DNA of 56,384 bases. It comes from an uncultured Muribaculaceae bacterium (GTDB lineage: Bacteria; Bacteroidota; Bacteroidia; Bacteroidales; Muribaculaceae). Below are positions 1 to 7,939 of the stretch, piece after piece. The position numbers and the translations under genes were made by a program. The notes beneath the pieces are model-generated. The model saw only the letters and a program-made list of their open reading frames with translations, did not search any database and was not told where the DNA came from. Position 1 is the stretch's first letter. Each line of letters opens with the position of its first letter. Location: the NCBI GenBank assembly GCA_947625935.1, contig CANQQE010000019.1, forward strand, positions 1 to 56,384, in the 5' to 3' direction.

Positions 1-204
1 CTTCTTATTTATTCTGCACTTTTTTGTTTGGAGTATGATGTTCGCCCCGCTTCTTTAAAGGGTTGTGAAGCTCGTATCTATCAGAATGATGATGTACGAA
101 TTGAGTCATTTGATGCTACTGATATTGTTCCGGTGATGGACAAGATCGTTTGGTTTGACAACCTTATTACAGAATTCAAGGAGGGCGAACATAATGGGTA
201 CTGA
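1..204 (+). CDS. C-terminal end of a probable PD-(D/E)XK (RecB/Cas4-like) nuclease, partial
   Basis: Frame 1 is open from the window edge to a TGA at 202-204 and encodes about 67 residues. The text (ALFCLEYDV, SLKGCEARIYQNDDV, PVMDKIVWFDNLI) resembles the C-terminal tail of phage RecB/Cas4-like nucleases that act in replication or recombination, but the catalytic region lies outside the window, so the call rests on tail resemblance only. It overlaps the next gene by 11 bases, which suggests translational coupling. It fits the replication genes at the far end of the window, as if the map were circular. Confidence 0.4.
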   Translation, partial: LLIYSALFCLEYDVRPASLKGCEARIYQNDDVRIESFDATDIVPVMDKIVWFDNLITEFKEGEHNGY

Positions 205-3200
205 CAATTATATTTATCATTCTGGTGTGGGGCATGACGGGAATCCTCCTGGTCGTGGATCCGGTCGATATGCTTGGGGATCTGGCGAGAATCCTAATCA
301 GCATAATCATGATCTTCTTACAGAAGTAAAAAAGTTGCGAGATCAGGGATTTACTCAGTCTGAGATTGCTAGAGCTTTGCTTGGCCAGAAAGGTGTCAAC
401 AAGCAGACCGGTGAGCCGATTTGGTGTAATTCGACGGATCTTCGTGCTGCGATATCAATAGCAAACACCGATCAGAGAAAGGCTCTTCGTGCTCAGGCTT
501 TGAAACTTTACGATGAATGCCATGGTAATGTTTCCGAGGTCGCTCGTCGTATGGGAAAGAATGAGAGTTCCGTTCGTTCTTTACTTAAAGATTCTATTAA
601 TAAGCGTCAGGGTCGTTATGAGAAGACTGCTGAATTTCTTAAGCAGAAAATAGATGAGCAAGGTGTTATTGATATTTCATCTGGTGTTGAGTCTATCATG
701 GGTCTTCCTGCTCATGTAAAAGACGTGGCCGTTGCGATGCTCGTGCAAGAGGGTTACGTCAAAACTTGGGTTCAATTAGACCAGCAGTTTGGTCAGGGTA
801 ACAAGACCACTATGAAGGTTCTTGCTCGTAAACCGCAAGAAGGCGAAACGGATAAGGACGTTCGTAGTTGGGTTCAGCATCATAAATATGAAGTTGGCTC
901 AATAGTAGAGTTTACCCCAGACGAAAGTAAAACATTTTGGACACCCGAATTTCCAGCTATGCTTGACCCCAAACGAGTAAAAATCCGTTATGCTGAAGAT
1001 GGTGGAAAAGATAAAGACGGTGTTATAGAACTTCGTCGAGGAGTAGAAGATATTTCTCTTGACGGGTCTCAATATGCTCAGGTTCGAATTGGTGTTAATG
1101 GAACTCATTATCTAAAAGGCATGGCCATGTATGGTGAAGATTCCGATTTTCCAAAAGGAATCGATGTTATATTTAATACTAATAAGCATGCTGGAACACC
1201 TATGCTTGGTGAGGGCGATAACACTGTATTGAAGCATCTGAAGACAAATGATAAAGGAGAAGTTGACCGAGATAATCCGTTTGGCGCATTAATTAAAAGT
1301 CCAAAAGAAGTAGATGGTATTCTTATGGCTGGCGGCCAGCGTCATTATATTGATAAGGATGGAAAAGAAAAGCTTTCCCCAATTAATAAGCTTCGTGATG
1401 AAGGAGACTGGGATTCTTGGTCTCGGACACTTTCTTCTCAGTTTCTGTCTAAGCAGCCTTTGAAGTTGATACATCAGCAGATTGATATTTCTGTTAAGGA
1501 TAAGAAAGCAGAGCTAGACGAGATTATGTCTTTGACGAATCCCGTTATCAAGAAGAAGATGCTTGAAGATTTTGCAGAACAAACTGACTCCTCGGCTGCT
1601 AGGTTGAGCACCAAGGGTTTTAAAGGACAGGCATTTCAGGTTTTGTTGCCGCTTCCTGATATTTCAGTAAATGAGATTTACGCGCCGATGTATAAAGACG
1701 GTGATACGGTTGCTTTAATACGATATCCTCATGGCGGAACATTTGAGATACCGGTTCTTACCGTTAATAACAAATCAGAGTCTGGTAAAAATAGAATAAC
1801 AAGCAACGCCAAAGATGCGGTCGGTATAAATCCAAAGACAGCAGCCCAATTGTCCGGAGCTGATTTTGATGGTGACACTGCAGCTGTCATACCATTAAAG
1901 TCAAATAATCTTTCGGTTGCTCATAAGAAATATTTTGATGAGCTCGCAATGTTCGATCCTAAAGAATTATATTCTTTGCCTGAGGGAACGCCGAAGATTA
2001 AAGATCGTACCAAACAGAAATTGATGGGTGAAGTAACGAATTTAATAACGGATATGACTGTTGGTGGTGCTACTGCGCCAGAGATTGTTCGAGCAGTTAA
2101 ACATTCAATGGTTGTCATCGATGCACAGAAGCACAATCTTGATTATAAGCAAAGCGCCATCGATAATAATATTGCTGACCTGAAACGAAAGTATCAGGGA
2201 ACCAATTCGAAAGGACAGCCTGGCGGAGCCTCCACGATTCTTTCCCAAGCTCATGCTACTACTCGTGTTAATCAACGTAAAGAGCTTACTGATACAAAAA
2301 AGATGACCCCTGAGCAACTCGTTGCTTGGAATCGTGGTGAGATCGTCTATGTCGAGACTGGGAAGATGAAGCAAAAGATGGTCGCTGATCCGAGAACCAT
2401 GACGGATGAGGAGCGGGCTACTTTTAGATCCGGAAACAAAGTTTATCGGCGAGTAGAAGAGAATGGGAAGACAAAGCGTAAGCTTGTTGCTGATCCTACA
2501 GGGATGACCCAGGAGGAATGGGATCGTTTTAATGCTGGTAAGAAAGTATACCGGCAGTCAAATGAGAAGGTACAGGAGCAAGTTCATAGAATGGATGTCG
2601 TTGATGACGCTATGAAGCTCGTACATGATCCCAACAACCCTAAAGAGGTAGCCTATGCTAAATATGCAAACACCCTTAAAGATTTGGCAAACCAGGCTCG
2701 TAAAACTGCTCGTTCTATAAAGCCGACGCCTATAAATCAAGAAGCTCGGCGTACGTATGCGGAAGAGGTAGCCTCTCTTACAGAGAAGGTACGCCAGGCA
2801 AAAATGAACTCTCCTCGTGAGAGAAAAGCACAGGCCCTGGCTGGAGCAATGGTGGCAGAGAAGTTTGCAGCAGACCCCAGTATGGACTTCGAGCACCGTC
2901 AACGAGAAAGAGCCCGGTCTCTGATCGTTGCTAGGGCTGCCGTAGGGGCTAAAAAGGACCCTGTCATTATTACAGACAGGGAGTGGGAGGCTATTCAAGC
3001 AAACGCCGTTTCTACATCACTACTACAGCAGATTCTTAGTAATACAGATCAGGATGGGTTTAAACAGCGTGCTACACCTCATAATAAAAGCGCTCTTTCT
3101 CCTGCATTCCAGGATCTTGCTAGAAGTATGGCTTCTTCTGGGCACTACACAAATGCAGACATTGCTGAACGATGTGGTGTTTCTGCTTCCGCGATTGCAC

Positions 3201-3241
3201 AATTTCTTAATCAAGAAGGAATTGAAGTTGAAAGGAGTTGA
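194..3241 (+). CDS. RNA polymerase-like protein with beta-prime DPBB motif (ADFDGD) and HTH segments
   Basis: The protein has 1015 residues. I chose the ATG at 194 because AAGGAGGG (178-185) sits 8 nt upstream; an ATG at 155 has no such site. Residues 556-561 read ADFDGD, the metal-binding signature of the beta-prime double-psi beta-barrel. The flanks also match that family's layout: RYPHGG upstream, a GINPKT segment just before and AAVIPL just after, like R.PTLHR, L.P and AVH.PL in cellular enzymes. A separate block with KGMAMYGED and FPKGIDVIFNTNK could be the lysine-bearing partner barrel, but this is unproven. Helix-turn-helix segments occur near residues 40-65, 105-130 and 985-1015. The N-terminus carries a GRGSGRYAWGSGENP tag. 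Known single-chain relatives are YonO of SPbeta and crAss-like phage polymerases. An RNA polymerase role is inference; a DNA-binding structural protein with a DPBB fold is the alternative. Confidence 0.6.
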   Translation: MGTDNYIYHSGVGHDGNPPGRGSGRYAWGSGENPNQHNHDLLTEVKKLRDQGFTQSEIARALLGQKGVNKQTGEPIWCNSTDLRAAISIANTDQRKALRAQALKLYDECHGNVSEVARRMGKNESSVRSLLKDSINKRQGRYEKTAEFLKQKIDEQGVIDISSGVESIMGLPAHVKDVAVAMLVQEGYVKTWVQLDQQFGQGNKTTMKVLARKPQEGETDKDVRSWVQHHKYEVGSIVEFTPDESKTFWTPEFPAMLDPKRVKIRYAEDGGKDKDGVIELRRGVEDISLDGSQYAQVRIGVNGTHYLKGMAMYGEDSDFPKGIDVIFNTNKHAGTPMLGEGDNTVLKHLKTNDKGEVDRDNPFGALIKSPKEVDGILMAGGQRHYIDKDGKEKLSPINKLRDEGDWDSWSRTLSSQFLSKQPLKLIHQQIDISVKDKKAELDEIMSLTNPVIKKKMLEDFAEQTDSSAARLSTKGFKGQAFQVLLPLPDISVNEIYAPMYKDGDTVALIRYPHGGTFEIPVLTVNNKSESGKNRITSNAKDAVGINPKTAAQLSGADFDGDTAAVIPLKSNNLSVAHKKYFDELAMFDPKELYSLPEGTPKIKDRTKQKLMGEVTNLITDMTVGGATAPEIVRAVKHSMVVIDAQKHNLDYKQSAIDNNIADLKRKYQGTNSKGQPGGASTILSQAHATTRVNQRKELTDTKKMTPEQLVAWNRGEIVYVETGKMKQKMVADPRTMTDEERATFRSGNKVYRRVEENGKTKRKLVADPTGMTQEEWDRFNAGKKVYRQSNEKVQEQVHRMDVVDDAMKLVHDPNNPKEVAYAKYANTLKDLANQARKTARSIKPTPINQEARRTYAEEVASLTEKVRQAKMNSPRERKAQALAGAMVAEKFAADPSMDFEHRQRERARSLIVARAAVGAKKDPVIITDREWEAIQANAVSTSLLQQILSNTDQDGFKQRATPHNKSALSPAFQDLARSMASSGHYTNADIAERCGVSASAIAQFLNQEGIEVERS

Positions 3242-3249
3242 GATTTGTT

Positions 3250-3495
3250 TTGGATGAAGATGTAATGCTTACAACATACGACAATTCGTTCAATCCTTTC
3301 GAGAACTTTAATGCTTGGTGGAAAGAAGATCTTCGTTTGGGTCATGATTGCTGTGGAACTCTTGCAAGAATGGTAAGTACGAGTATGCTAGCGACTGATA
3401 GTACGAACGATTCTGAAATTCTTGATGCGATTAACGAAATAGTTGATGCAGAGCCTCTGATTTATAGAAAAGTTACGAAAAATGACTTTAAATAG
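3250..3495 (+). CDS. Small conserved phage protein of unknown function
   Basis: About 81 residues, acidic, with FNPFENFNAWWKEDLRLG near the start and a C-terminal YRKV. The AAAGGAG at 3231-3237 directly abuts a TTG at 3238, which is too close to use, so I prefer the in-frame TTG at 3250; an ATG at 3265 is another option. The gene follows the polymerase-like gene without a gap and is the last one before the hairpin-rich intergenic region. Proteins of this look often sit near terminase genes in Bacillota phages, but I know no function. Confidence 0.6.
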   Translation: MDEDVMLTTYDNSFNPFENFNAWWKEDLRLGHDCCGTLARMVSTSMLATDSTNDSEILDAINEIVDAEPLIYRKVTKNDFK

Positions 3496-3546
3496 TGTGT
3501 TTTTCTAGCTTTCAAGGGGCACAGGGGATATAAAATATAATTTTAT

Positions 3547-3583
3547 AGGGGGAGGGGGTCTATTATATTTGCCCCCACCCCCT
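3547..3583 (+). terminator. Very G/C-rich hairpin, probable terminator
   Basis: AGGGGG-A-GGGGG (3547-3558) pairs with CCCCC-A-CCCCCT (3572-3583) around a central A/A mismatch. The 13-nt loop contains the ATTATATTT element. It lies 50 nt after the last gene of the first block. No clean U-tract follows, so a structural or packaging role is possible. Confidence 0.5.
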
Positions 3584-3636
3584 GCATCGCCGCCCTCTTC
3601 AAAAATTCCCCAGGGGTAAAATTTGGTTTTTGCTTT

Positions 3637-3812
3637 GGAACACTTTTTACAAGAACGCTAGGGGGTTCCTCCATTAGATAGTCCGGCTTCCCCGATCAAG
3701 TCTCCTGCCTTCTCCTTTCATGACAACCGAGTTGTTTTTCTGTCTTTTTCTCCTCGGTTAAAGTGGATCAAAAGCCCATTCGTTCTCCTAGCGTTCTTGT
3801 GAAAAGTGTTCC
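3637..3812 (+). repeat. 26-bp inverted repeat enclosing 124 nt
   Basis: The arms at 3637-3662 and 3787-3812 are reverse complements except for one base. The enclosed sequence has an inner AACCGAG/CTCGGTT hairpin and runs of pyrimidines. The transcript would fold into a long stem, and the DNA could be a terminase-recognition or processed structure. Confidence 0.7.
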
Positions 3813-3839
3813 TGATATTTGTGGAAAGGGAGCATGTCT

Positions 3840-4202
3840 ATGGAAGAAGACTGTAAGAAGCGTGCTCCCAGACGAGCACCCGGGCTTGCTCGTACTCCTG
3901 AGCTGCAAGAAAATCAGATGATAGGTCTTGCAATGCAACTTGCTAGGAAAAAATTGGAGGATGGGACGGCCTCATCGCAGATGATCGTTCACTTTCTTCA
4001 ACTTGGAACGGAAAAAGCAAGACTTGAACGAGTTAAGCTTGCTTCTGAGGCACAGCTTGCCGAAGCAAAAGCCGAAGCTATGCGTGCAATGCAGACATCT
4101 GAACAGGTTACGAACGATGCACTTGCTGCTTTTCGTCGTTATCGTGGAACAGACTTCGTTCCCGAGGATGAAGCAGATGACTATGTTCTTTACGATGATT
4201 AA
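3840..4202 (+). CDS. Small terminase-like packaging protein
   Basis: 120 residues from the ATG at 3840, with AAAGGGAG centred about 8 nt upstream; the ATG at 3834 is too close to that site. The sequence starts with a basic, proline-rich segment and becomes a long helix with coiled-coil character (ENQMIGLAMQLARKKLEDGTAS, then A/E/K-rich repeats). Proteins of this type commonly precede HNH and large terminase genes in Bacillota phages. A small terminase role is inferred from position and helical build; no DNA-binding motif is certain. Confidence 0.5.
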   Translation: MEEDCKKRAPRRAPGLARTPELQENQMIGLAMQLARKKLEDGTASSQMIVHFLQLGTEKARLERVKLASEAQLAEAKAEAMRAMQTSEQVTNDALAAFRRYRGTDFVPEDEADDYVLYDD

Positions 4203-4617
4203 AACATATTCCGAATTAATTAGACTTCCAACTTTTCAAGAGCGCTTTGACTATCTTCGACTCGGAGGGAGAGTTGGAGAGTCAACTTTCGGCGGTCGAA
4301 GAGAATTGAATCAATTGTTATACCGATCCGACAAATGGAAGAAAACTCGACGGGAGATAATGGAGCGAGATGAGAGTCAAGGTTACACTTGTGATCTTGC
4401 CTTTCCAGATCATCCAATATTTTCTCGAGTTTGTATTCATCATATCAACCCCATCACTGTCGCTGACGTTCTCCATGAGAGGTCGTTAGTCTTCGATCCT
4501 GACAATCTTGTAAGTGTCGCTTTCCAGACTCACGAAGCCGTACACTATGGCGATTACAATTTGATCATGCAAGATTATCAGCCACGTCGTCCGAACGACA
4601 CGTGTTTGTGGAGGTGA
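4195..4617 (+). CDS. HNH endonuclease, packaging-associated
   Basis: 140 residues from an ATG at 4195 that overlaps the upstream stop codon; an ATG at 4183 is an alternative, and neither has a clear ribosome binding site, so coupling to the upstream gene is likely. The HNH fold is visible as CIHHINP, then DPDNLVSV, then THEAVHYG. HNH proteins beside the large terminase are known in HK97-type phages to help terminase cut cos DNA. That role fits the order small terminase-like, HNH, connector, large terminase. A homing enzyme is less likely given the tight overlap. Confidence 0.8.
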   Translation: MIKTYSELIRLPTFQERFDYLRLGGRVGESTFGGRRELNQLLYRSDKWKKTRREIMERDESQGYTCDLAFPDHPIFSRVCIHHINPITVADVLHERSLVFDPDNLVSVAFQTHEAVHYGDYNLIMQDYQPRRPNDTCLWR

Positions 4618-4623
4618 TGCCCT

Positions 4624-4863
4624 ATGTTTAAAACAACGGTTAGCTCCCCGACCGAATCGGGTTGCGCGGGATTGTCGAAACCCGTGAGGAGAAAGGGCAT
4701 CGTGCTCTATACTAATTCCATACTCGATTTGGTGAAAGGAACCGAAGTCGAGATTCTTGAGGAAGCTGAGAAGTTCTATACAGTTCGGTCTTTGGCAGAA
4801 TTGTGGAAGGTCCGATACCCAGCGAAAGAAATGATCCAGGAGGTGGCTTGGGATGCCCGATGA
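4624..4863 (+). CDS. Small conserved phage protein of unknown function
   Basis: 79 residues with a compact, possibly SH3-like C-terminal half (KGIVLYTNSILDLVKGTEVEIL, then FYTVRS). It starts 6 nt after the HNH stop with a GGAGG site within the HNH tail and overlaps the next gene by 11 bases. Position within the packaging operon suggests a head or packaging role; nothing more specific can be said. Confidence 0.65.
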   Translation: MFKTTVSSPTESGCAGLSKPVRRKGIVLYTNSILDLVKGTEVEILEEAEKFYTVRSLAELWKVRYPAKEMIQEVAWDAR

Positions 4864-5233
4864 AAGAGCGAAGCTTGTCGACCCGACGAAGATACTTTCC
4901 TTGGTTCGTCACAAAATCGGAGCCAACGATGAAATTCATGACTTCGATGAAGATCTCATTATGGAGATCAACACCGCCCTGAACATTCTTACTCAGCTTG
5001 GTGTCGGCCCCACCAAGGGCTTTTCTATTTCTGGCGAGGATGAAACTTGGGATCAATTTCTTCCTGCCGACGATCCTCGCTATAACATGGTAAAGACGTA
5101 TCTCTCAGCACGAGCTCGGTTGAAGTTCGATCCGCCTCAAGGATCCTATCTTATTGACGCACTGAAAGAGGATATCGCAGAACTTGAATTTCGTCTTTCT
5201 GTTCAGAATAATGTAACCTTCCCAATAGAATAG
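4853..5233 (+). CDS. Head-tail connector-like protein (gp6-like)
   Basis: 126 residues, mostly helical, with the pattern DFDEDLIMEIN, ALNILTQLGVG, W-x-QFLP, VKTYLSARARLKFDPP and ELEFRL that I associate with phage connector proteins of the HK97 gp6 kind. It would join the portal to the tail. The start has a CAGGAGGTGG site upstream. Placement before the large terminase rather than after the capsid is slightly unusual but seen in this group of phages. Confidence 0.6.
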   Translation: MPDERAKLVDPTKILSLVRHKIGANDEIHDFDEDLIMEINTALNILTQLGVGPTKGFSISGEDETWDQFLPADDPRYNMVKTYLSARARLKFDPPQGSYLIDALKEDIAELEFRLSVQNNVTFPIE

Positions 5234-5246
5234 TGGGGCGACTTAA

Positions 5247-6992
5247 ATGCTTTCAAACACAGTAACACCAAAATATTATGGACAATTTCGTGACGCCGTG
5301 TTGCGCGGCGAGTTCCCGATTTGTGAGACGATCAGTCTCGAAATGAACCGAATTGATAAGTTGATTGAGGACCCTCGATTTTATTATGACGACAAAGCTG
5401 TCGAAGGTTGGATTGCATTTTGTGAAAATGAGCTCACGCTTACCGATGGCGGAGACCTTTATCTTCTTGATACGTTCAAACTTTGGGCGGAAGAAGTTTA
5501 TGGCTGGTATTACTTCATTGAACGAAGTGTTTTTGAGCCAGGTAAACACGGCCAGCCCGGCCATTATGTGAAGCGTGTGATCAAAAAGCGTCTTACGCAA
5601 AAGCAGTATTTGATCGTTGCTCGAGGTTCGGCGAAAACTGTTTACGGTATGGCACATCAAGCATATGGACTGGTGATGGACACTTCTACGACACACCAGG
5701 TTACGACCGCCCCGACGATGAAGCAGGCGGAAGAAATGCTCTCCCCGTTTAGAACAGCGATTACCCGAGCTCGAGGTCCGTTGTTTAAGTTTTTGACAGA
5801 CGGTTCCATTTACAGTACGAAGGGCGATCGATTTAATCGTCAGAAACTCGTCTCTACGAAAAAGGGAATTGAGAATTTTATGACAGGTTCTCTCCTTGAG
5901 GTTCGTCCTATGAATATTGCTAAGCTTCAAGGCTTGCAGAATAAATATTCGACTGTGGATGAGTGGCTTTCCGGAGATATTCGAGAAGATCCAATTGGAG
6001 CACTTGAACAGGGAGCATCCAAACTCGATAATTATTTGATCATAGCGATGAGTTCTGAGGGTACTGTTCGTGCCGGTGCCGGCGATACGATTAAGATGGA
6101 ACTTATGGACATCTTAAAGGGCGACTACTACAACCCGCATGTTTCCATCTGGTGGTATAAGCTCGATGATGTTAAAGAAGTATCCAATCCTGAAATGTGG
6201 GTTAAGGCCGCACCAAATCTCGGAAAGACCGTGACTTATGAGACTTATCAACAGGATGTTGAACGTGCAGAAAATGCGCCGGCTGCTAGAAACGACATTC
6301 TTGCTAAGCGTTTTGGCATCCCCATGGAAGGCTATACGTATTATTTTACGTATGAGGAAACGCTTCCGTTTGAGCGAAAGCAATCTTATCAAGGAATGGC
6401 ATGCGCTCTTGGAGCAGACTTGTCGCAAGGCGATGATTTCTGCGCATTTACTTTTTTGTTTCCTCTTCGTCGTGGAGAATTCGGAATCAAGACCCGATCT
6501 TACATTACTTCTCGAACATTTGAGCGTCTTCCAGTTGCCATGCATATGAAGTATGAGGATTTCATCAAAGAGGGAAGCCTTATTGTTATGGACGGAACGG
6601 TTCTTGACATGCATTCCGTTTATGAAGATCTCGAAGGCATGATTGAAGAATTCGATTACGATGTTCGTTGCCTTGGATACGACCCGTATAATGCTACCGA
6701 ATTTCTGCAGGATTGGATTATGCGAAATGGTGAGTATGGTGTCGAGAAAGTGATTCAGGGGTTCAAGACGGAATCCGTTCCCCTTGGCGAACTGAAGAAG
6801 CTTTCTGAGGATCAGCTTCTGATTTTTGACGAGTTGCTTATGTCATTTGCAATGGGAAACTGTGTCGTTCTTGAGGATACAAATGGAAATCGGAAGCTTT
6901 ATAAGAAGCGCCACGAGGAGAAGATCGATAATGTGGCAGCTCTTGTGGACGCTTACGTTGCATATAAGCGAATGAAAGAAGACTTTGATTGA
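5247..6992 (+). CDS. terL: Terminase large subunit
   Basis: 581 residues. The ATPase motor shows a variant Walker A (ARGSAKT, residues 125-131) and a Walker B-type acidic pair (VDEW, D238-E239). The C-terminal nuclease shows the three expected acidic sites: LGADLSQGDD, GYDPYNATEFLQDW and DNVAALVDAYVAYK. It packages genomic DNA into the prohead and cuts it. The Walker A lacks the usual second glycine, as in several Bacillota phage terminases. The start at 5247 follows a GTGGGG-like weak site. Confidence 0.93.
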   Translation: MLSNTVTPKYYGQFRDAVLRGEFPICETISLEMNRIDKLIEDPRFYYDDKAVEGWIAFCENELTLTDGGDLYLLDTFKLWAEEVYGWYYFIERSVFEPGKHGQPGHYVKRVIKKRLTQKQYLIVARGSAKTVYGMAHQAYGLVMDTSTTHQVTTAPTMKQAEEMLSPFRTAITRARGPLFKFLTDGSIYSTKGDRFNRQKLVSTKKGIENFMTGSLLEVRPMNIAKLQGLQNKYSTVDEWLSGDIREDPIGALEQGASKLDNYLIIAMSSEGTVRAGAGDTIKMELMDILKGDYYNPHVSIWWYKLDDVKEVSNPEMWVKAAPNLGKTVTYETYQQDVERAENAPAARNDILAKRFGIPMEGYTYYFTYEETLPFERKQSYQGMACALGADLSQGDDFCAFTFLFPLRRGEFGIKTRSYITSRTFERLPVAMHMKYEDFIKEGSLIVMDGTVLDMHSVYEDLEGMIEEFDYDVRCLGYDPYNATEFLQDWIMRNGEYGVEKVIQGFKTESVPLGELKKLSEDQLLIFDELLMSFAMGNCVVLEDTNGNRKLYKKRHEEKIDNVAALVDAYVAYKRMKEDFD

Positions 6993-7011
6993 GGAGGGTG
7001 AAGGTTTCAAA

Positions 7012-7416
7012 ATGGACAATAAATTCTTAGAACTCTCCGAAGTTCTAGCCTCTTTGGACCCCGAGTACCTCGAGCATCATGGTATTAAAGGTCAAAAGTG
7101 GGGCGTAAGACGTTATCAGAATGAAGATGGATCTCTTACTTCTGCTGGGAAGAAACGTGCTTCTAGTCGTGTTAGCAAAATGAGTGATGCTGAGCTTCAG
7201 AGTCGGACGAATCGCCTCCGGCTTGAGAATCAGTATCGAGATCAAAAGGCGTACGCGAACAAAGGTCGTCGTTTTTTGAATCAAGCATCTAAGGATTTAA
7301 AAACTACATTAGCTATAAGTGCTACAATTACTAGTCTAAGCATCCTCGGAAAAAAGGCCTTAGATAATTATCCCTGGATTCTTGACACAATTTTAGATGT
7401 TACAAAAAAACATTGA
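7012..7416 (+). CDS. HHGIKGQKWG-tagged putative virion protein
   Basis: 134 residues from the ATG at 7012, with GAGGAGGG further upstream. After about 20 residues comes the motif HHGIKGQKWGVRRYQNEDGS, then a basic helical segment and a short hydrophobic stretch (TTLAISATITSLSIL). This motif is common near the N-terminus of head-region proteins in Bacillota phages; its function is not known to me. The next gene carries the same motif, and the polymerase-like protein has a related tag. Confidence 0.65.
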   Translation: MDNKFLELSEVLASLDPEYLEHHGIKGQKWGVRRYQNEDGSLTSAGKKRASSRVSKMSDAELQSRTNRLRLENQYRDQKAYANKGRRFLNQASKDLKTTLAISATITSLSILGKKALDNYPWILDTILDVTKKH

Positions 7417-7434
7417 ATGAGAGGGGGTTATTTT

Positions 7435-7921
7435 TTGGATTACCCTCTATATTATCTTGCCCATCATGGAATTAAGGGTCAGAAATGGGGCATTCGAAGG
7501 TATCAAAACGAAGATGGATCTCTTACTCCCGCGGGACAGCGACGTCTCGAGAAGAAAGACGCAAAATGGGCAAAAAAGAATTATGAAAAAGGCATATAAG
7601 ATTACGTATAAGCAAGTTCGAAAGTCAATGCAGAAAGCAGATAAGGATATACGTAGTCAAATGCCTGTGAGAAATGCAGACGGCTCTTTTTCTCGGACAT
7701 ATATGAATGCGTTTAATCGTCAGCTTGCGGATCTTATGAACCAAGCTCCTAGTTCTCTTCGTTCCCCCTCTGGTCGAGTTGTTCGATGGGTGGCTAAGCG
7801 AGGCGAAATTGGCGTTCAAATGGCGCTTGCCAGTTCAGATTACGACATGTCTCAGGTCAGAAGTGGCGTTTGGGCTGGCGGTCGCGTCGGGTACAGTAGA
7901 CGACAAATTAAATCTATATGA
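7435..7921 (+). CDS. Second HHGIKGQKWG protein, split by a +1 frame change
   Basis: The first frame starts at TTG 7435 (GAGAGGGGG upstream) and ends at 7599 after HHGIKGQKWGIRRY and KKNYEKGI. The +1 frame continues, without a ribosome binding site of its own, as AYKITYKQVRKSM to RSPSGRVVRWVAKRGEIGVQMALA and stops at 7921. Joined after NYEK, the two give one protein of about 160 residues that matches the layout I remember for this head-region family. The join falls on GAA-AAA-GGC at 7585-7593, where a lysine tRNA could slip from AAA to AAG. Programmed +1 shifting, a real frameshift mutation or a sequence error are all possible. Confidence 0.6.
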
Positions 7922-7939
7922 TAAGGAGGTATACCGTGT

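Larger units (their letters stand above)
3496..3839 (+). other. Non-coding packaging-region gap (344 bp)
   Basis: No credible gene is present. The gap holds the G-rich hairpin, a dyad-like AAAAATTCCCC/GGGGTAAAATTTGG segment (3601-3626), and a 26-bp near-perfect inverted repeat (3637-3662 and 3787-3812) enclosing about 124 nt with its own small hairpin (AACCGAG/CTCGGTT). Lying directly before small terminase-like, HNH and large terminase genes, it is where a cos or pac site would be expected, but no cleavage site can be recognised. Confidence 0.55.

Noticed and set aside
3377-3401. Third TCGCGT-like site pattern elsewhere, including 33377 with TCTTGT at the -10
   Set aside because: At 33377 the -10 position is not promoter-like, and in the 3.3-kb region no TCGCGT box is present, so neither was counted.
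5253-5930. 225-codon minus-strand frame opposite the large terminase
   Set aside because: No ribosome binding site, and the terminase reading is supported by all motifs.
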